Shown piece after piece: positions 1 through 14,198 of a DNA stretch of 64,000 bases; positions within the stretch are counted from its first letter, which is position 1, and every line of letters starts with the position of its first letter. Source of the stretch: Ascidia mentula (lineage: Eukaryota > Chordata > Ascidiacea > Phlebobranchia > Ascidiidae); the NCBI GenBank assembly GCA_947561715.1, contig OX387203.1, forward strand, positions 18,848,001-18,912,000, in the 5' to 3' direction. Position numbers and translations under genes: made by a program. The notes under the pieces were generated by a model, which was given only the letters and a program-made list of their open reading frames with translations, had not been told where the DNA came from and did not search any database.

Positions 1-3000
1 AAGACATACGCCAATTTGGTTTACACTTCTCGTTTTGTACTGGCATCTAGTAATTGTGTGCAAAATTTCAAGTCGCTTGATATAAAAATGTTCAAATCAC
101 AGGCGGACAACTCTCAAAATTACTTAATTCCGCCCAACCTTAGCCACCATAGTGTCAAACATGCGTTTTCGTTCGCGAATAAAAAACTAAAAGACATACG
201 CCAATTTGGTTTACACTTCTCGTTTTGTACTGGCATCTAGTAATTGTGTGCAAAATTTCAAGTCGCTTGATACAAAAATGTTCAAATCACAGGCGGACAA
301 CTCTCAAAAGTACTTAATTCCGCCCAACCTTAGCCACCATAGTTCCAAACATGCCTTTTCGTTCGCGAATAAAAAACTAAAAGACATAGGCCAATTTGGT
401 TTACACTGCTCGTTTTGTACTGGCATCTAGTATTTGTGTGCAAAATTTCAAGTCGCTTGAAACAAAAATGTTCAAATCACAGGCAGACAACTCTCAAATT
501 TATTTAATTCGGCCATACCTTAAGAGCCACCATAGTGTCAAACATGTGTTTTCGTTCACTAACAAAAAACTAAAAGATATACGCCAATTTGGTTTTCACT
601 GCTCGTTTTGTACTGGCATCTAGTATTTGTGTGCAAAATTTCAAGTCGCTTGATATAAAAATGTTGAAATCACAGGCGGACAACTCTCAAAATTACTTAA
701 TTCCGCCCAACCTTAGCCACCATAGTGTCAAACATGCGTTTTCGTTCTCGAATAAAAAACTAAAAGACATACGCCAATTTGGTTTACACTTCTCGTTTTG
801 TACTGGCATCTAGTAATTGTGTGCAAAATTTCAAGTCGCTTGATATAAAAATGTTCAAATCACAGGCGGACAACTCTCAAAATTACTTAATTCCGCCCAA
901 CCTTAGCCACCATAGTGTCAAACATGCGTTTTCGTTCGCGAATAAAAAACTAAAAGACATACGCCAATTTGGTTTACACTTCTCGTTTTGTACTGGCATC
1001 TAGTAATTGTGTGCAAAATTTCAAGTCGCTTGATATAAAAATGTTCAAATCACAGGCGGACAACTCTCAAAATTACTTAATTCCGCCAAACCTTAGCCAC
1101 CATAGTTCCAAACATGCCTTTTAGTTCGCGAATAAAAAACTAAAAGACATACGTCAATTTGGTTTACACTGCTCGTTTTGTACTGGCATCTAGTATTTGT
1201 GTGCAAAGTTTCAAGTCGCTTGATACAAAAATGTTCAAATCACAGGCGGACAACTCTCAAATTTATTTAATTCCGCCCTACCTTAATAGCCACCATAGTG
1301 TCAAACATCTGTTTTCGTTCACTAACAAAAAACTAAAAGACATACGCCAATTTGGTTTTCTCTGCTCGTTTTGTACTGGCATCTAGTATTTGTGTGCAAA
1401 GTTTCAAGTCGCTTGATACAAAAATGTTCAAATCACAGGCGGACAACTCTCAAATTTATTTAATTCCGCCCTACCTTCATACCCACCATAGTGTCAAACA
1501 TGTGTTTTCATTCGCTAACAAAAAACTAAAAGACATACGCCAATTTGGTTTACTCTGTTCGTTTTGTACTGGCATCTAGTATTTGTGTGCAAAGTTTCAA
1601 GTCGCTTGATACAAAAATGTTCAAATCACAGGCGGCAAATCTCAAATTTATTTAATTCCGCCAAACCTTAATAGCCACCATAGTGTCAAACATGCGTTTT
1701 CGTTCGCGAATAAAAAATTAAAGGACATACGCCAATTTGGTTTCCTCTGCTCGTTTTGTACTGGCATCTAGTATTTGTGTGCAAAATCTCAAGTCGCTTG
1801 ATACAAAAATGTTCAAATCACAGGCGGACAACTCTCAAATTTATTTAATTCCGCCCTACCTTAATAGCCACCATAGTGTCAAACATGCGTTTTCGTTCGC
1901 GAATAAAAAATTAAAGGACATACGCCAATTTGGTTTACACTTCTCGTTTTGTACTGGCATCTAGTATTTGTGTGCAAAATTTCAAGTCGCTTGATACAAA
2001 AATGTTCAAATCACAGACGGCAAATCTCAAATTTATTTAATTCCGCCAAACCTTAATAGCCACCATAGTGTCAAACATGCATTTTCGTTCGAGAATAAAA
2101 AACTAAAAGAGATACGCCAATTTGGTTTTACTGCTCGTTTTGTACTGGCATCTAGTATTTGTGTGCAAAATTTCAAGTCGCTTGATACAAAAATGTTCAA
2201 ATCACAGGCGGACAACTCTCAAAATTACTTAATTCCGCCAAACCTTAGCCACCATAGTTTCAAACATGCGTTTTTGTTCGCGAATAAAAAACTAAAAGAC
2301 ATACGCCAATTTGGTTTACACTGCTCGTTTTGTACTGGCATCTAGTATTTGTGTGCAAAATTTCAAGTCGCTTGATATAAAAATGTTCAAATCAAAGGCG
2401 GACAACTCTCAAAATTACTTAATTGCGCCCAACCGTAGCCACCATAGTTTCAAACATGCGTTTTTGTTCGCGAATGAAAAACTAAAAAACATAGGCCAAT
2501 TTGGTTTACACTGCTTGTTTTGTACTGGCATCTAGTATTTGTGTGCAAAGTTTCAAGTCGCTTGAAACAAAAATGTTCAAATGACAGGCGGACAACTCTC
2601 AAATTTATTTAATTCCGCCCTACCTTAATAGCCACCATAGTGTCAAACATCTGTTTTCGTTCACTAACAAAAAACTAAAAGATATGCGCCAATTTGGTTT
2701 TCACTGCTCGTTTTGTACTGGCATCTAGTATTTGTGTGCAAAATTTCAAGTCGCTTAATGTAAAAATGTTCAAATCACAGGCGGACAACTCTCAAAATTT
2801 CTTAATTGCGCCCAACCGTAGCCACCATAGTTTCAAACATTCGTTTTTGTTCGCGAATGAAAAACTAAAAAACATAGGCCAATTTGGTTTACACTGCTCG
2901 TTTTGTACTGGCATCTAGTATTTGTGTGCAAAATTTCAAGTCGCTTGATACAAAAACGTTCAAATCACAGGCGGACAACTCTCAAATTTATTTAATTCCG

Positions 3001-5112
3001 CCCTACCTTAATAGCCACCATAGTGTCAAACATGCGTTTTCGTTCGCGAATAAAAAATTAAAGGACATACGCCAATTTGGTTTACACTTCTCGTTTTGTA
3101 CTGGCATCTAGTATTTGTGTGCAAAATTTCAAGTCGCTTGATACAAAAATGTTCAAATCACAGGCGGCAAATCTCAAATTTATTTAATTCCGCCAAACCT
3201 TAATAGCCACCATAGTGTCAAACATGCGTTTTCGTTAGCGAACAAAAAATTAAAGGACATACGCCAATTTGGTTTTCTCTGCTCGTTTTGTACTGGCATC
3301 TAGTATTTGTGTGCAAAATCTCAAGTCGCTTGATACAAAAATGTTCAAATCACAGGCGGACAACTCTCAAAATTACTTAAATGCGCCCAACCTTAGCCAC
3401 CATAGTTTCAAACATGCGTTTTTGTTCGCGAATGAAAAACTAAAAAACATACGCCAATTTGGTTTTCATTGCTTGTTTTGTACTGGCATCTAGTATTTGT
3501 GTGCAAAATTTCAAGTCGCTTGATACAAAAATGTTCAAATCACAGGCGGCAAATCTCAAATTTATTTAATTCCGTCAAACCTTAATAGCCACCATAGTGT
3601 CAAACATGCATTTTCGTTCGAGAATAAAAAACTAAAAGAGATACGCCAATTTGGTTTTACTGCTCGTTTTGTACTGGCATCTAGTATTTGTGTGCAAAAT
3701 TTCAAGTCGCTTGATACAAAAATGTTCAAATCACAGGCGGACAACTCTCAAATTTATTTAATTCCGCCCTACTTTAATAGCCACCATAGTGTCAAACATG
3801 CATTTTCGTTCGCGAATAAAAAACTAAAAGAGATACGCCAATTCGGTTTTCTCTGCTCGTTTTGTACTGGCATCTAGTATTTGTGTGCAAAATTTCAAGT
3901 CGGTTGATGTAAAAATGTTCAAATCACAGGCGGACAACTCTCAAAAGTACTTTATTCTGCCAAACCTTAGCCACCATAGTTCCAAACATGCATTTTCGTT
4001 CGCGAATAAAAAACTAAAAGACATACGCCAATTTGGTTTACACTGCTCGTTTTGTACTGGCATCTAGTATTTGTGTGCAAAATTTCAAGTCGCTTGAAAC
4101 AAAAATGTTCAAATGACAGGCGGACAACTCTCAAATTTATTTAATTCCGCCCTACCTTAATAGCCACCATAGTGTCAAACATGCGTTTTCGTTCGCGAAT
4201 AAAAAATTAAAGGACATACGCCAATTTGGTTTACACTTCTCGTTTTGTACTGGCATCTAGTATTTGTGTGCAAAATTTCAAGTCGCTTAATGTAAAAATG
4301 TTCAAATCACAGGCGGACAACTCTCAAAATTACTTAATTGCGCCCAACCGTAGCCACCATAGTTTCAAACATGCGTTTTCGTTCGCGAATAAAAAATTAA
4401 AGGACATACGCCAATTTGGTTTCCACTTCTCGTTTTGTGCTGGCATCTAGTATTTGTGTGCAAAATTTCAAGTCGCTTGATATAAAAATGTTCAAATCAA
4501 AGGCGGACAACTCTCAAAATTACTTAATTGTGCCCAACCGTAGCCACCATAGTTTCAAACATGCGTTTTTGTTCGCGAATAAAAAACAAAAAGACATAGG
4601 CCAATTTGGTTTTCACTGCTTGTTTTGTACTGGTATCTAGTATTTGTGTGCAAAATTTCAAGTTACTTGATATAAAAATGTTCAAATCACAAGCGGACAT
4701 CTCCAAAAATTGCTTAATTCCGCCCAACCTTAGCCACCATAGTGTCAAACATGCGTTTTCGTTCGCAAATAAAAAACAAAAAGACATAGGCCAATTTGGT
4801 TTTCACTGCTTGTTTTGTACTGGTATGTAGTATTTGTGTGCAATATTTCAAGTCGCTTGATACAAAAATGTTCAAATCACAGGCGGACAACTCTCAAATT
4901 TATTTAATTCCGCCCTACTTTAATAGCCACCATAGTGTCAAACATGCATTTTCGTTCGCGAATAAAAAACTAAAGGAGATACGCCAATTTGGTTTACTCT
5001 GTTCGTTTTGTACTGGCATCTAGTATTTGTGTGCAAAATTTCAAATCGGTTGATGCAAAAATGTTCAAATCACAGGCGGACAACTCTCAAAAGTACTTAA
5101 TTCTGCCAAACC

Positions 5113-8100
5113 TTAGCCACCATAGTTCCAAACATGCATTTTCGTTCGCGAATAAAAAACTAAAAGACATACGCCAATTTGGTTTGCACTGCTCGTTTTG
5201 TACTGGCATCTAGTATTTGTGTGCAAAATTTCAAGTCGCTTGAAACTAAAATGTTCAAATGACAGGCGGACAACTCTCAAAATTACTTAATTGCGCCCAA
5301 CCGTAGCCACCATAGTTTCAAACATGCGTTTTCGTTCGCGAATAAAAAATTAAAGGACATACGCCAATTTGGTTTCCACTTCTCGTTTTGTGCTGGCATC
5401 TAGTATTTGTGTGCAAAATTTCAAGTCGCTTGATATAAAAATGTTCAAATCAAAGGCGGACAACTCTCAAAATTACTTAATTGCGCCCAACCGTAGCCAC
5501 CAAAGTTTCAAACATGCGTTTTTGTTCGCGAATAAAAAGGTAAAAGACATACGCCAATTTGGTTTTCACTGCTTGTTTTGTACTGGTATCTAGTATTTGT
5601 GTGCAAAATTTCAAGTTGCTTGATATAAAAATGTTCAAATCACAAGCGGACATCTCCAAAAATTGCTTAATTCCGCCCAACCTTAGCCCCCATAGTGTCA
5701 AACATGCGTTTTCGTTCGCGAATAAAAAACAAAAAGACATAGGCCAATTTGGTTTTCACTGCTTGTTTTGTACTGCCATCTAGTATTTGTGTGCAAAATT
5801 TCAAGTTGCTTGATATAAAATGTTCAAATCACAGGCGGACATCTCCGAAAATTGCTTAATTCCGCCCAACCTTAGCCACCATAGTGTCAAACATGCGTTT
5901 TTGTCCGCGAATAAAAAACTAAAGGACATAGGCCAATTTGGTTTTCACTGCTTGTTTTGTACTGGTATCTAGTATTTGTGTGCAAAATTTCAAGTCGCCT
6001 GATATACAAATGTTCATATCAAAGGCGGACAACTCTCAAAATTACTTAATTCCGCCCAACCTTAGCCACCATAGTTTCAAAAATGCGTTTTTGTTCGCGA
6101 ATAAAAAACTAAAACACATACGCCAATTTGGTTTACACTGCTCGTTGTCAACTGCCATCTAGTATTTGTGTGCAAAATTTCAAGTCGCCTGATATAAAAA
6201 TGTTCAAATCAAAGGCGGACAACTCTCAATATTACTTAATTGCGCCCAACCGTAGCCACCATTGTTTCAAACATGCATTTTCGTTCGCGAATAAAAAAAT
6301 TAAAAAACATACGCCAATTTGGTTTACACTGCTCGTTTTGTACTGCCATCTAGTATTTGTGTGCAAAATTTCAAGTCGCTTGATATAAAAATGTTCAAAT
6401 CACTGGCGGGCAACTCTCAATATTACTTAATTGCGCCCAACCGTAGCCACCATAGTTTCAAACATGCATTTTCGTTCGCGAATAAAAAGGTAAAAGACAT
6501 ACGCCAATTTGGTTTACACTGCTCGTTTTGTACTGCCATCTAGTATTTGTGTGCAAAATTTCAAGTCGCTTGATATAAAAATGTTCAAATCAAAGGCGGA
6601 CAACTCTCAATATTACTTAATTGCGCCCAACCGTAGCCACCATAGTTTCAAACATGCATTTTCGTTCGCGAATATAAAGGTAAAAGACATACGCCAATTT
6701 GGATTACACCGCTCGTTTTGTACTGCCATCTAGTATTTGTGTGCAAAATTTCAAGTCGCTTGATATAAAAATGTTCAAATCAAAGGCGGACAACTCTCAA
6801 TATTACTTAATTGCGCCCAACCGTAGCCACCATAGTTTCAAACATGCATTTTCGTTCGCGAATATAAAGGTAAAAGACATACGCCAATTTGGATTACACC
6901 GCTCGTTTTGTACTGCCATCTAGTATTTGTGTGCAAAATTTCAAGTCGCCTGATATAAAAATGTTCAAATCAAAGGCGGACAACTCTCAATATTACTTAA
7001 TTGCGCCCAACCGTAGCCACCATAGTTTCAAACATGCATTTTCGTTCGCGAATAAAAAGGTAAAAGACATACGCCAATTAGGTTTTTACTGATTGTTTTG
7101 TACTGGCATCTAGTATTTGTGTGCAAAATTTCAAGTCGCTTGATATAAAAATGTTCAAATCACAGGCGGACATCTCCGAAAATTGCTTAATTCCGCCCAA
7201 CTGTAGCCACCATAGTTTCAAACATACGTTTTCGTTCGCGAATAAAAAACTAAAAGACATACGCCAATTTGGTTTTCACTGCTCGTTTTGTACTGCCATA
7301 TAGTATTGGTGTGGAAAATTTCAAGTCGCCTCAAAAAAAAAAAATCAAATCACAGGCGGACAACTCTCAAAATTACTTAAATCCGCCCAACCTTAGCCAC
7401 CATAGTTTCAAACATGCGTTTTCGTTCGTGAATAAAAAACTAAAACACATACGCCAGTTTGGTTTTCACTGCTCGTTTTGTACTGGCATCTAGTATTGGT
7501 GTGGAAAATTTCAAATCGCCTCAAAAAAAAAAAATCAAATCACAGGCGGACAACTCTCAAAATTACTTAAATCCGCCCAACCTTAGCCACCATAGTGTCA
7601 AACATGCGTTTTCGTTCGTGAATAAAAAACTAAAACACATACGCCAGTTTGGTTTTCACTGCTCGTTTTGTACTGGCATCTAGTATTTGTGTGCAAAATT
7701 TCAAGGTGCTTGATATAAAAATGTTCAAATCACAGGCGGACATCTCCGAAAATTGCTTAATTCCGCCCAACCTTAGCCACCATAGTGTCAAACATGCGTT
7801 TTTGTCCGCGAATAAAAAACTAAAGGACATAGGCCAATTTGGTTGACACTGCTCATTTTGTACTGCCATCTAGTATTTGTGTGCAAAATTTCAAGTCGCC
7901 TGATATAAAAATGTTCAAATCACAGGCGGACAACTCTCAAAATTAGTTAATTCCGCCCAACCTTAGCCACAATAGTGTCAAACATGCCTTTTAGTTCGCG
8001 AATAAAAAACTAAAAGACATACGCCAATTTGGTTTACACTTCTCGTTTTGTACTGGCATCTAATATTTGTGTGAAAAATTTCAAGTCGCTTGATACTAAA

Positions 8101-11100
8101 ATGTTTAAATGACAGGCGGACAACTCTCAAATTTATTTAATTCCGCCCTACCTTAATAGCCACCATAGTGTCAAACATCTGTTTTCGTTCACTAACAAAA
8201 AACTAAAAGATATACGCCAATTTGGTTTTCACTGCTCGTTTTGCACTGGCATCTAGTATTTGTGTGCAAATTTTCAAGTCGCTTGATGCAAAAATGTTCA
8301 AATCACAGGCGGACAACTCTCAAAATTATTTAATTCCGCCATACCTTAATAGCCACCATAGTGTCAAACATGCGTTTTCGTTCGCGAATAAAAAATTAAA
8401 GGACATACGTCAATTTGGTTTTCTCTGCTCGTTTTGTACTGGCATCTTATATTTGTGTGCAAAATTTCAAGTCGCTTGATACAAAAATGTTCAAATCACA
8501 GGCGGACAACTCTCAAATTTATTTAATTCCGCCCTACCTTAATAGCCACCATAGTGTCGAACATGCGTTTTCGTTCGCGAATAAAAAATTAAAGGACATA
8601 CGCCAATTTGGTTTACACTTCTCGTTTTGTACTGGCATCTAGTAATTGTGTGCAAAATTTCAAGTCGCTTGATACAAAAATGTTCAAATCACAGGCGGAC
8701 AACTCTCAAATTTATTTAATTCCGCCCTACCTTAATAGCCACCATAGTGTCAAACATGCGTTATGGTTCGCGAATAAAAAATTAAAGGACATACGCCAAT
8801 TTGGTATAAACTGCTCGTTTTGTACTGGCATCTAGTATTTGTGTGCAAAATTTCAAGTCGCTTGATGTAAAAATGTTCAAATCACAGGCGGACAACTCTC
8901 AAAATTACTTAATTCCGCCCAATCTTAGCCACCATAGTGTCAAACATGCGATTTCGTTCGCGAATAAAAAACTGAAGGACATAAGCCAATTTGGTTTACA
9001 CTTCTCGTTTTGTACTGGCATCTAGTAATTGTGTGCAAAATTTCAAGTCGCTTGATATACAAATGTTCAAATCACAGGCGGACAACTCTCAAAATTAGTT
9101 AATTCCGCCCAACCTTAGCCACAATAGTGTCAAACATGCCTTTTAGTTCGCGAATAAAAAACTAAAAGACATACGCCAATTTGGTTTACACTTCTCGTTT
9201 TGTACTGGCATCTAGTAATTGTGTGCAAAATTTCAACTCGTTTGATATAAAAATGTTCAAATCACAGGCGGACAACTCTCAAAATTACTTAATTCCGCCC
9301 AACCTTAGCCACCATAGTTCCAAACATGCCTTTTCGTTCGCGAATAAAAAACTAAAAGACATAGGCCAATTTGGTTTACACTGCTCATTTTGTACTGGCA
9401 TCTAGTATTTGTGTGCAAAATTTCAAGTCGCTTGATACAAAAAAGTTCAAATCACAGGCGGACAACTCTCAAATTTATTTAATTCCGCCCTACCTTAATA
9501 GCCACCATAGTGTCAAACATGCGTTATGGTTCGCGAATAAAAAATTAAAGGACATACGCCAATTTGGTATAAACTGCTCGTTTTGTACTGGCATCTAGTA
9601 TTTGTGTGCAAAATTTCAAGTCGCTTGATGTAAAAATGTTCAAATCACAGGCGGACAACTCTCAAAATTATTTAATTCCGCCCAAACTTAGCCACCATAG
9701 TGTCAAACATGCGATTTCGTTCGCGAATAAAAAACTGAAGGACATACGCCAATTTGGTTTACACTTCTCGTTTTGTACTGGAATCTAGTAATTGTGTGCA
9801 AAATTTCAAGTCGCTTGATATAAAAATGTTCAAATCACAGGCGGACAACTCTCAAAATTAGTTAATTCCGCCCAACCTTAGCCACCATAGTGTCAAACAT
9901 GCCTTTTCGTTCGCGAATAAAAAACTAAAAGACATACGCCAATTTGGTTTACACTTCTCGTTTTGTACTGGCATCTAGTAATTGTGTGCAAAATTTCAAG
10001 TCGCTTGATATAAAAATGTTCAAATCACAGGCGGACAACTCTCAAAATTACTTAATTCCGCCCAACCTTAGCCACCATAGTTCCAAACATGCCTTTTCGT
10101 TCGCGAATAAAAAACTAAAAGACATAGGCCAATTTGTTTTACACTGCTCGTTTTGTACTGGCATCTAGTATTTGTGTGCAAAAATTCAAGTCGCTTGATA
10201 CAAAAATGTTCAAATCACAGGCGGACAACTCTCAAATTTATTTAATTCCGCCATACCTTAATACCCACCATAGTGTCAAACATGTGTTTTCGTTCGCTAA
10301 CAAAAAACTAAAAGACATACGCCAATTTGGTTTACTCTGTTCGTTTTGTGCTGGCATCTGGTATTTGTGTGCAAAATTTCAAGTCGCTTGATACAAAAAT
10401 GTTCAAATCACAGACGGACAACTCTCAAAATTATTTAATTCCGCCCAATCTTAGCCACCATAGTGTCAAACATGCGATTTTGTTCGCGAATAAAAAACTG
10501 AAGGACATACGCCAATTTGGCTTACACTTCTCGTTTTGTACTGGCATCTAGTAATTGTGTGCAAAATTTCAAGTCGCTTGATATAAAAATGTTCAAATGA
10601 CAGGCGGACAACTCTCAAATTTATTTAATTCCGCCCTACCTTAATAGCCACCATAGTGTCAAACATGCGTTATGGTTCGCGAATAAAAAATTAAAGGACA
10701 TACGCCAATTTGGTATAAACTGCTCGTTTTGTACTGGCATCTAGTATTTGTGTGCAAAATTTCAAGTCGCTTGATGTAAAAATGTTCAAATCACAGGCGG
10801 ACAACTCTCAAAATTATTTAATTCCGCCCAATCTTAGCCACCATAGTGTCAAACATGCGATTTCGTTCGCGAATAAAAAACTGAAGGACATACGCCAATT
10901 TGGTTTACACTTCTCGTTTTGTACTGGCATCTAGTAATTGTGTGCAAAATTTCAAGTCGCTTGATATAAAAATGTTCAAATCACAGGCGGACAACTCTCA
11001 AAATTACTTAATTCCGCCCAACCTTAGCCACCATAGTGTCAAACATGCCTTTTCGTTCGCGAATAAAAAACTAAAAGACATACGCCAATTTGGTTTACAC

Positions 11101-11403
11101 TTCTCGTTTTGTACTGGCATCTAGTAATTGTGTGCAAAATTTCAAGTCGCTTGATATAAAAATGTTCAAATCACAGGCGGACAACTCTCAAAATTATTTA
11201 ATTCCGCCCAATCTTAGCCACCATAGTGTCAAACATGCGATTTCGTTCGCGAATAAAAAACTGAAGGACATACGCCAATTTGGTTTACACTTCTCGTTTT
11301 GTACTGGCATCTAGTAATTGTGTGCAAAATTTCAAGTCGCTTGACATAAAAATGTTCAAATCACAGGCGGACAACTCTCAAAATTACTTAATTCCGCCCA
11401 ACC
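5113..11403 (+). repeat. Large higher-order repeat, copy 1 (about 6.29 kb)
   Basis: The order and private variants of monomers from about 5113 recur from about 11404, an offset of 6,291 bp. After about 6900 the offset falls to 5,721 bp because copy 1 has three extra monomers in the run 6319-6888. Shared markers include the monomer with GAAACTAAAATGTTC near 5241 and 11532, and the two poly-A variant monomers near 7330 and 7520 (13050 and 13240 in copy 2). Boundaries are good to roughly one monomer. Confidence 0.85.
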
Positions 11404-13684
11404 TTAGCCACCATAGTTCCAAACATGCATTTTCGTTCGCGAATAAAAAACTAAAAGACATACGCCAATTTGGTTTGCACTGCTCGTTTTGTACTGGCAT
11501 CTAGTATTTGTGTGCAAAATTTCAAGTCGCTTGAAACTAAAATGTTCAAATGACAGGCGGACAACTCTCAAAATTACTTAATTGCGCCCAACCGTAGCCA
11601 CCATAGTTTCAAACATGCGTTTTCGTTCGCGAATAAAAAATTAAAGGACATACGCCAATTTGGTTTCCACTTCTCGTTTTGTGCTGGCATCTAGTATTTG
11701 TGTGCAAAATTTCAAGTCGCTTGATATAAAAATGTTCAAATCAAAGGCGGACAACTCTCAAAATTACTTAATTGCGCCCAACCGTAGCCACCAAAGTTTC
11801 AAACATGCGTTTTTGTTCGCGAATAAAAAGGTAAAAGACATACGCCAATTTGGTTTTCACTGCTTGTTTTGTACTGGTATCTAGTATTTGTGTGCAAAAT
11901 TTCAAGTTGCTTGATATAAAAATGTTCAAATCACAAGCGGACATCTCCAAAAATTGCTTAATTCCGCCCAACCTTAGCCCCCATAGTGTCAAACATGCGT
12001 TTTCGTTCGCGAATAAAAAACAAAAAGACATAGGCCAATTTGGTTTTCACTGCTTGTTTTGTACTGCCATCTAGTATTTGTGTGCAAAATTTCAAGTTGC
12101 TTGATATAAAATGTTCAAATCACAGGCGGACATCTCCGAAAATTGCTTAATTCCGCCCAACCTTAGCCACCATAGTGTCAAACATGCGTTTTTGTCCGCG
12201 AATAAAAAACTAAAGGACATAGGCCAATTTGGTTTTCACTGCTTGTTTTGTACTGGTATCTAGTATTTGTGTGCAAAATTTCAAGTCGCCTGATATACAA
12301 ATGTTCATATCAAAGGCGGACAACTCTCAAAATTACTTAATTCCGCCCAACCTTAGCCACCATAGTTTCAAACATGCGTTTTTGTTCGCGAATAAAAAAC
12401 TAAAAGACATACGCCAATTTGGTTTACACTGCTCGTTGTCAACTGCCATCTAGTATTTGTGTGCAAAATTTCAAGTCGCCTGATATAAAAATGTTCAAAT
12501 CAAAGGCGGACAACTCTCAATATTACTTAATTGCGCCCAACCGTAGCCACCATAGTTTCAAACATGCATTTTCGTTCGCGAATAAAAAAATTAAAAGACA
12601 TACGCCAATTTGGTTTACACTGCTCGTTTTGTACTGCCATCTAGTATTTGTGTGCAAAATTTCAAGTCGCCTGATATAAAAATGTTCAAATCAAAGGCGG
12701 ACAACTCTCAATATTACTTAATTGCGCCCAACCGTAGCCACCATAGTTTCAAACATGCATTTTCGTTCGCGAATAAAAAGGTAAAAGACATACGCCAATT
12801 TGGTGTTTACTGATTGTTTTGTACTGGCATCTAGTATTTGTGTGCAAAATTTCAAGTCGCTTGATATAAAAATGTTCAAATCACAGGCGGACATCTCCGA
12901 AAATTGCTTAATTCCGCCCAACTGTAGCCACCATAGTTTCAAACATACGTTTTCGTTCGCGAATAAAAAACTAAAAGACATACGCCAATTTGGTTTTCAC
13001 TGCTCGTTTTGTACTGCCATATAGTATTGGTGTGGAAAATTTCAAGTCGCCTCAAAAAAAAAAAATCAAATCACAGGCGGACAACTCTCAAAATTACTTA
13101 AATCCGCCCAACCTTAGCCACCATAGTTTCAAACATGCGTTTTCGTTCGTGAATAAAAAACTAAAACACATACGCCAGTTTGGTTTTCACTGCTCGTTTT
13201 GTACTGGCATCTAGTATTGGTGTGGAAAATTTCAAATCGCCTCAAAAAAAAAAAATCAAATCACAGGCGGACAACTCTCAAAATTACTTAAATCCGCCCA
13301 ACCTTAGCCACCATAGTGTCAAACATGCGTTTTCGTTCGTGAATAAAAAACTAAAACACATACGCCAGTTTGGTTTTCACTGCTCGTTTTGTACTGGCAT
13401 CTAGTATTTGTGTGCAAAATTTCAAGTTGCTTGATATAAAAATGTTCAAATCACAGGCGGACATCTCCGAAAATTGCTTAATTCCGCCCAACCTTAGCCA
13501 CCATAGTGTCAAACATGCGTTTTTGTCCGCGAATAAAAAACTAAAGGACATAGGCCAATTTGGTTGACACTGCTCATTTTGTACTGCCATCTAGTATTTG
13601 TGTGCAAAATTTCAAGTCGCCTGATATAAAAATGTTCAAATCACAGGCGGACAACTCTCAAAATTAGTTAATTCCGCCCAACCT

Positions 13685-13686
13685 TA
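13685..13686. other. Target-site duplication TA, left
   Basis: The uninterrupted satellite reads CCTTAGCCAC. Here CCTTA is followed directly by the CACTG end of the element, and the right end is followed by TAGCCAC, so the TA of the target is present twice (13685-13686 and 19424-19425). Short 2-3 bp duplications are usual for CACTA/EnSpm elements in animals. Confidence 0.85.
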
Positions 13687-13698
13687 CACTGTTAAAAA
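13687..13698 (+). repeat. Left terminal inverted repeat
   Basis: The first 12 bases, CACTGTTAAAAA, are the exact reverse complement of the last 12 bases of the element. The match then breaks because the left end has seven A residues and the right end five. A weaker ATTTACT(T)G match follows further in. Confidence 0.85.
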
Positions 13699-13726
13699 AA
13701 TTTACTGGAAAAACTCCTGGCAGCAA

Positions 13727-13760
13727 TTTTACGGACCAGTCCGTAAGTTTTACGGTAAAA
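13727..13760. promoter_or_regulatory. Subterminal motif cluster, left end
   Basis: Within 75 bp of the left end the motif TTTTACGG occurs at 13727 and again near 13748, with its reverse form CCGTAAG at 13741. The last two lie close together and partly face each other. The same core recurs near the right end. CACTA transposases are known to bind short subterminal repeats, so these are probable binding sites. Confidence 0.5.
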
Positions 13761-14198
13761 GACCGTTTGCGTTACTGCAAAAAGACACGTTACAATTACT
13801 GACACCGTCACTGTAAATAAATTACTAAAAATCAGTAAATTCTACTGTGTTATAACGTAACGCCTACAGCATTTTTTCAGTATTTAAATTATAACAAAAC
13901 CACAAAATTTTCATGTGATACGTTGTTTTATTGAACGAAAACTGCTCAGTTTAATTCTCAGGCGTTCATCAATTTTGCCAATTTCAGTATTTTGGGATTT
14001 ACCCCAGCATATCTCATTTTCTTCGAACCTTTTGAACCAGGGTCATTTATTCCTTCAATGAATCTGCAAAAAGGACTCAAAGATTGAATACAATGCAGAA
14101 ATAAACATGTTGTGTGTGCTTATTTGCAAATAAACACTGAACAAAGGTAAATAAAACCGCTCAAGTACAAGCATGATAAATGTAGTAGCCAGTATTTA
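13761..14198. other. Non-coding 3' region of the transposon
   Basis: AT-rich sequence between the left subterminal motifs and the stop codon of the partner gene. No open frame of note. On the minus strand AATAAA signals lie near 14195-14200 (overlapping the stop), 14046-14051 and 13927-13932. Any of these could end the partner-gene transcript. Confidence 0.5.

Larger units (their letters stand above)
1..13686 (+). repeat. 190 bp satellite array, left part
   Basis: Head-to-tail monomers of 190 bp, with a 193 bp subfamily, about 72 copies. Landmarks in each monomer are ACGCCAATTTGGTTT, TGTACTGGCATCTAG, CAAGTCGCTTGAT, CACAGGCGGACAAC and TTCGCGAATAAAAAAC. The 193 bp form reads CCTTAATAGCC where the 190 bp form reads CCTTAGCC. 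The first 5 kb mixes both forms in an irregular order; from about 5113 the order becomes a large repeat. The array runs off the left edge of the window. Most monomers have a stop-free frame of about 74 codons, but 190 is not a multiple of 3, so frames shift from monomer to monomer. I regard these as non-coding. Confidence 0.98.
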
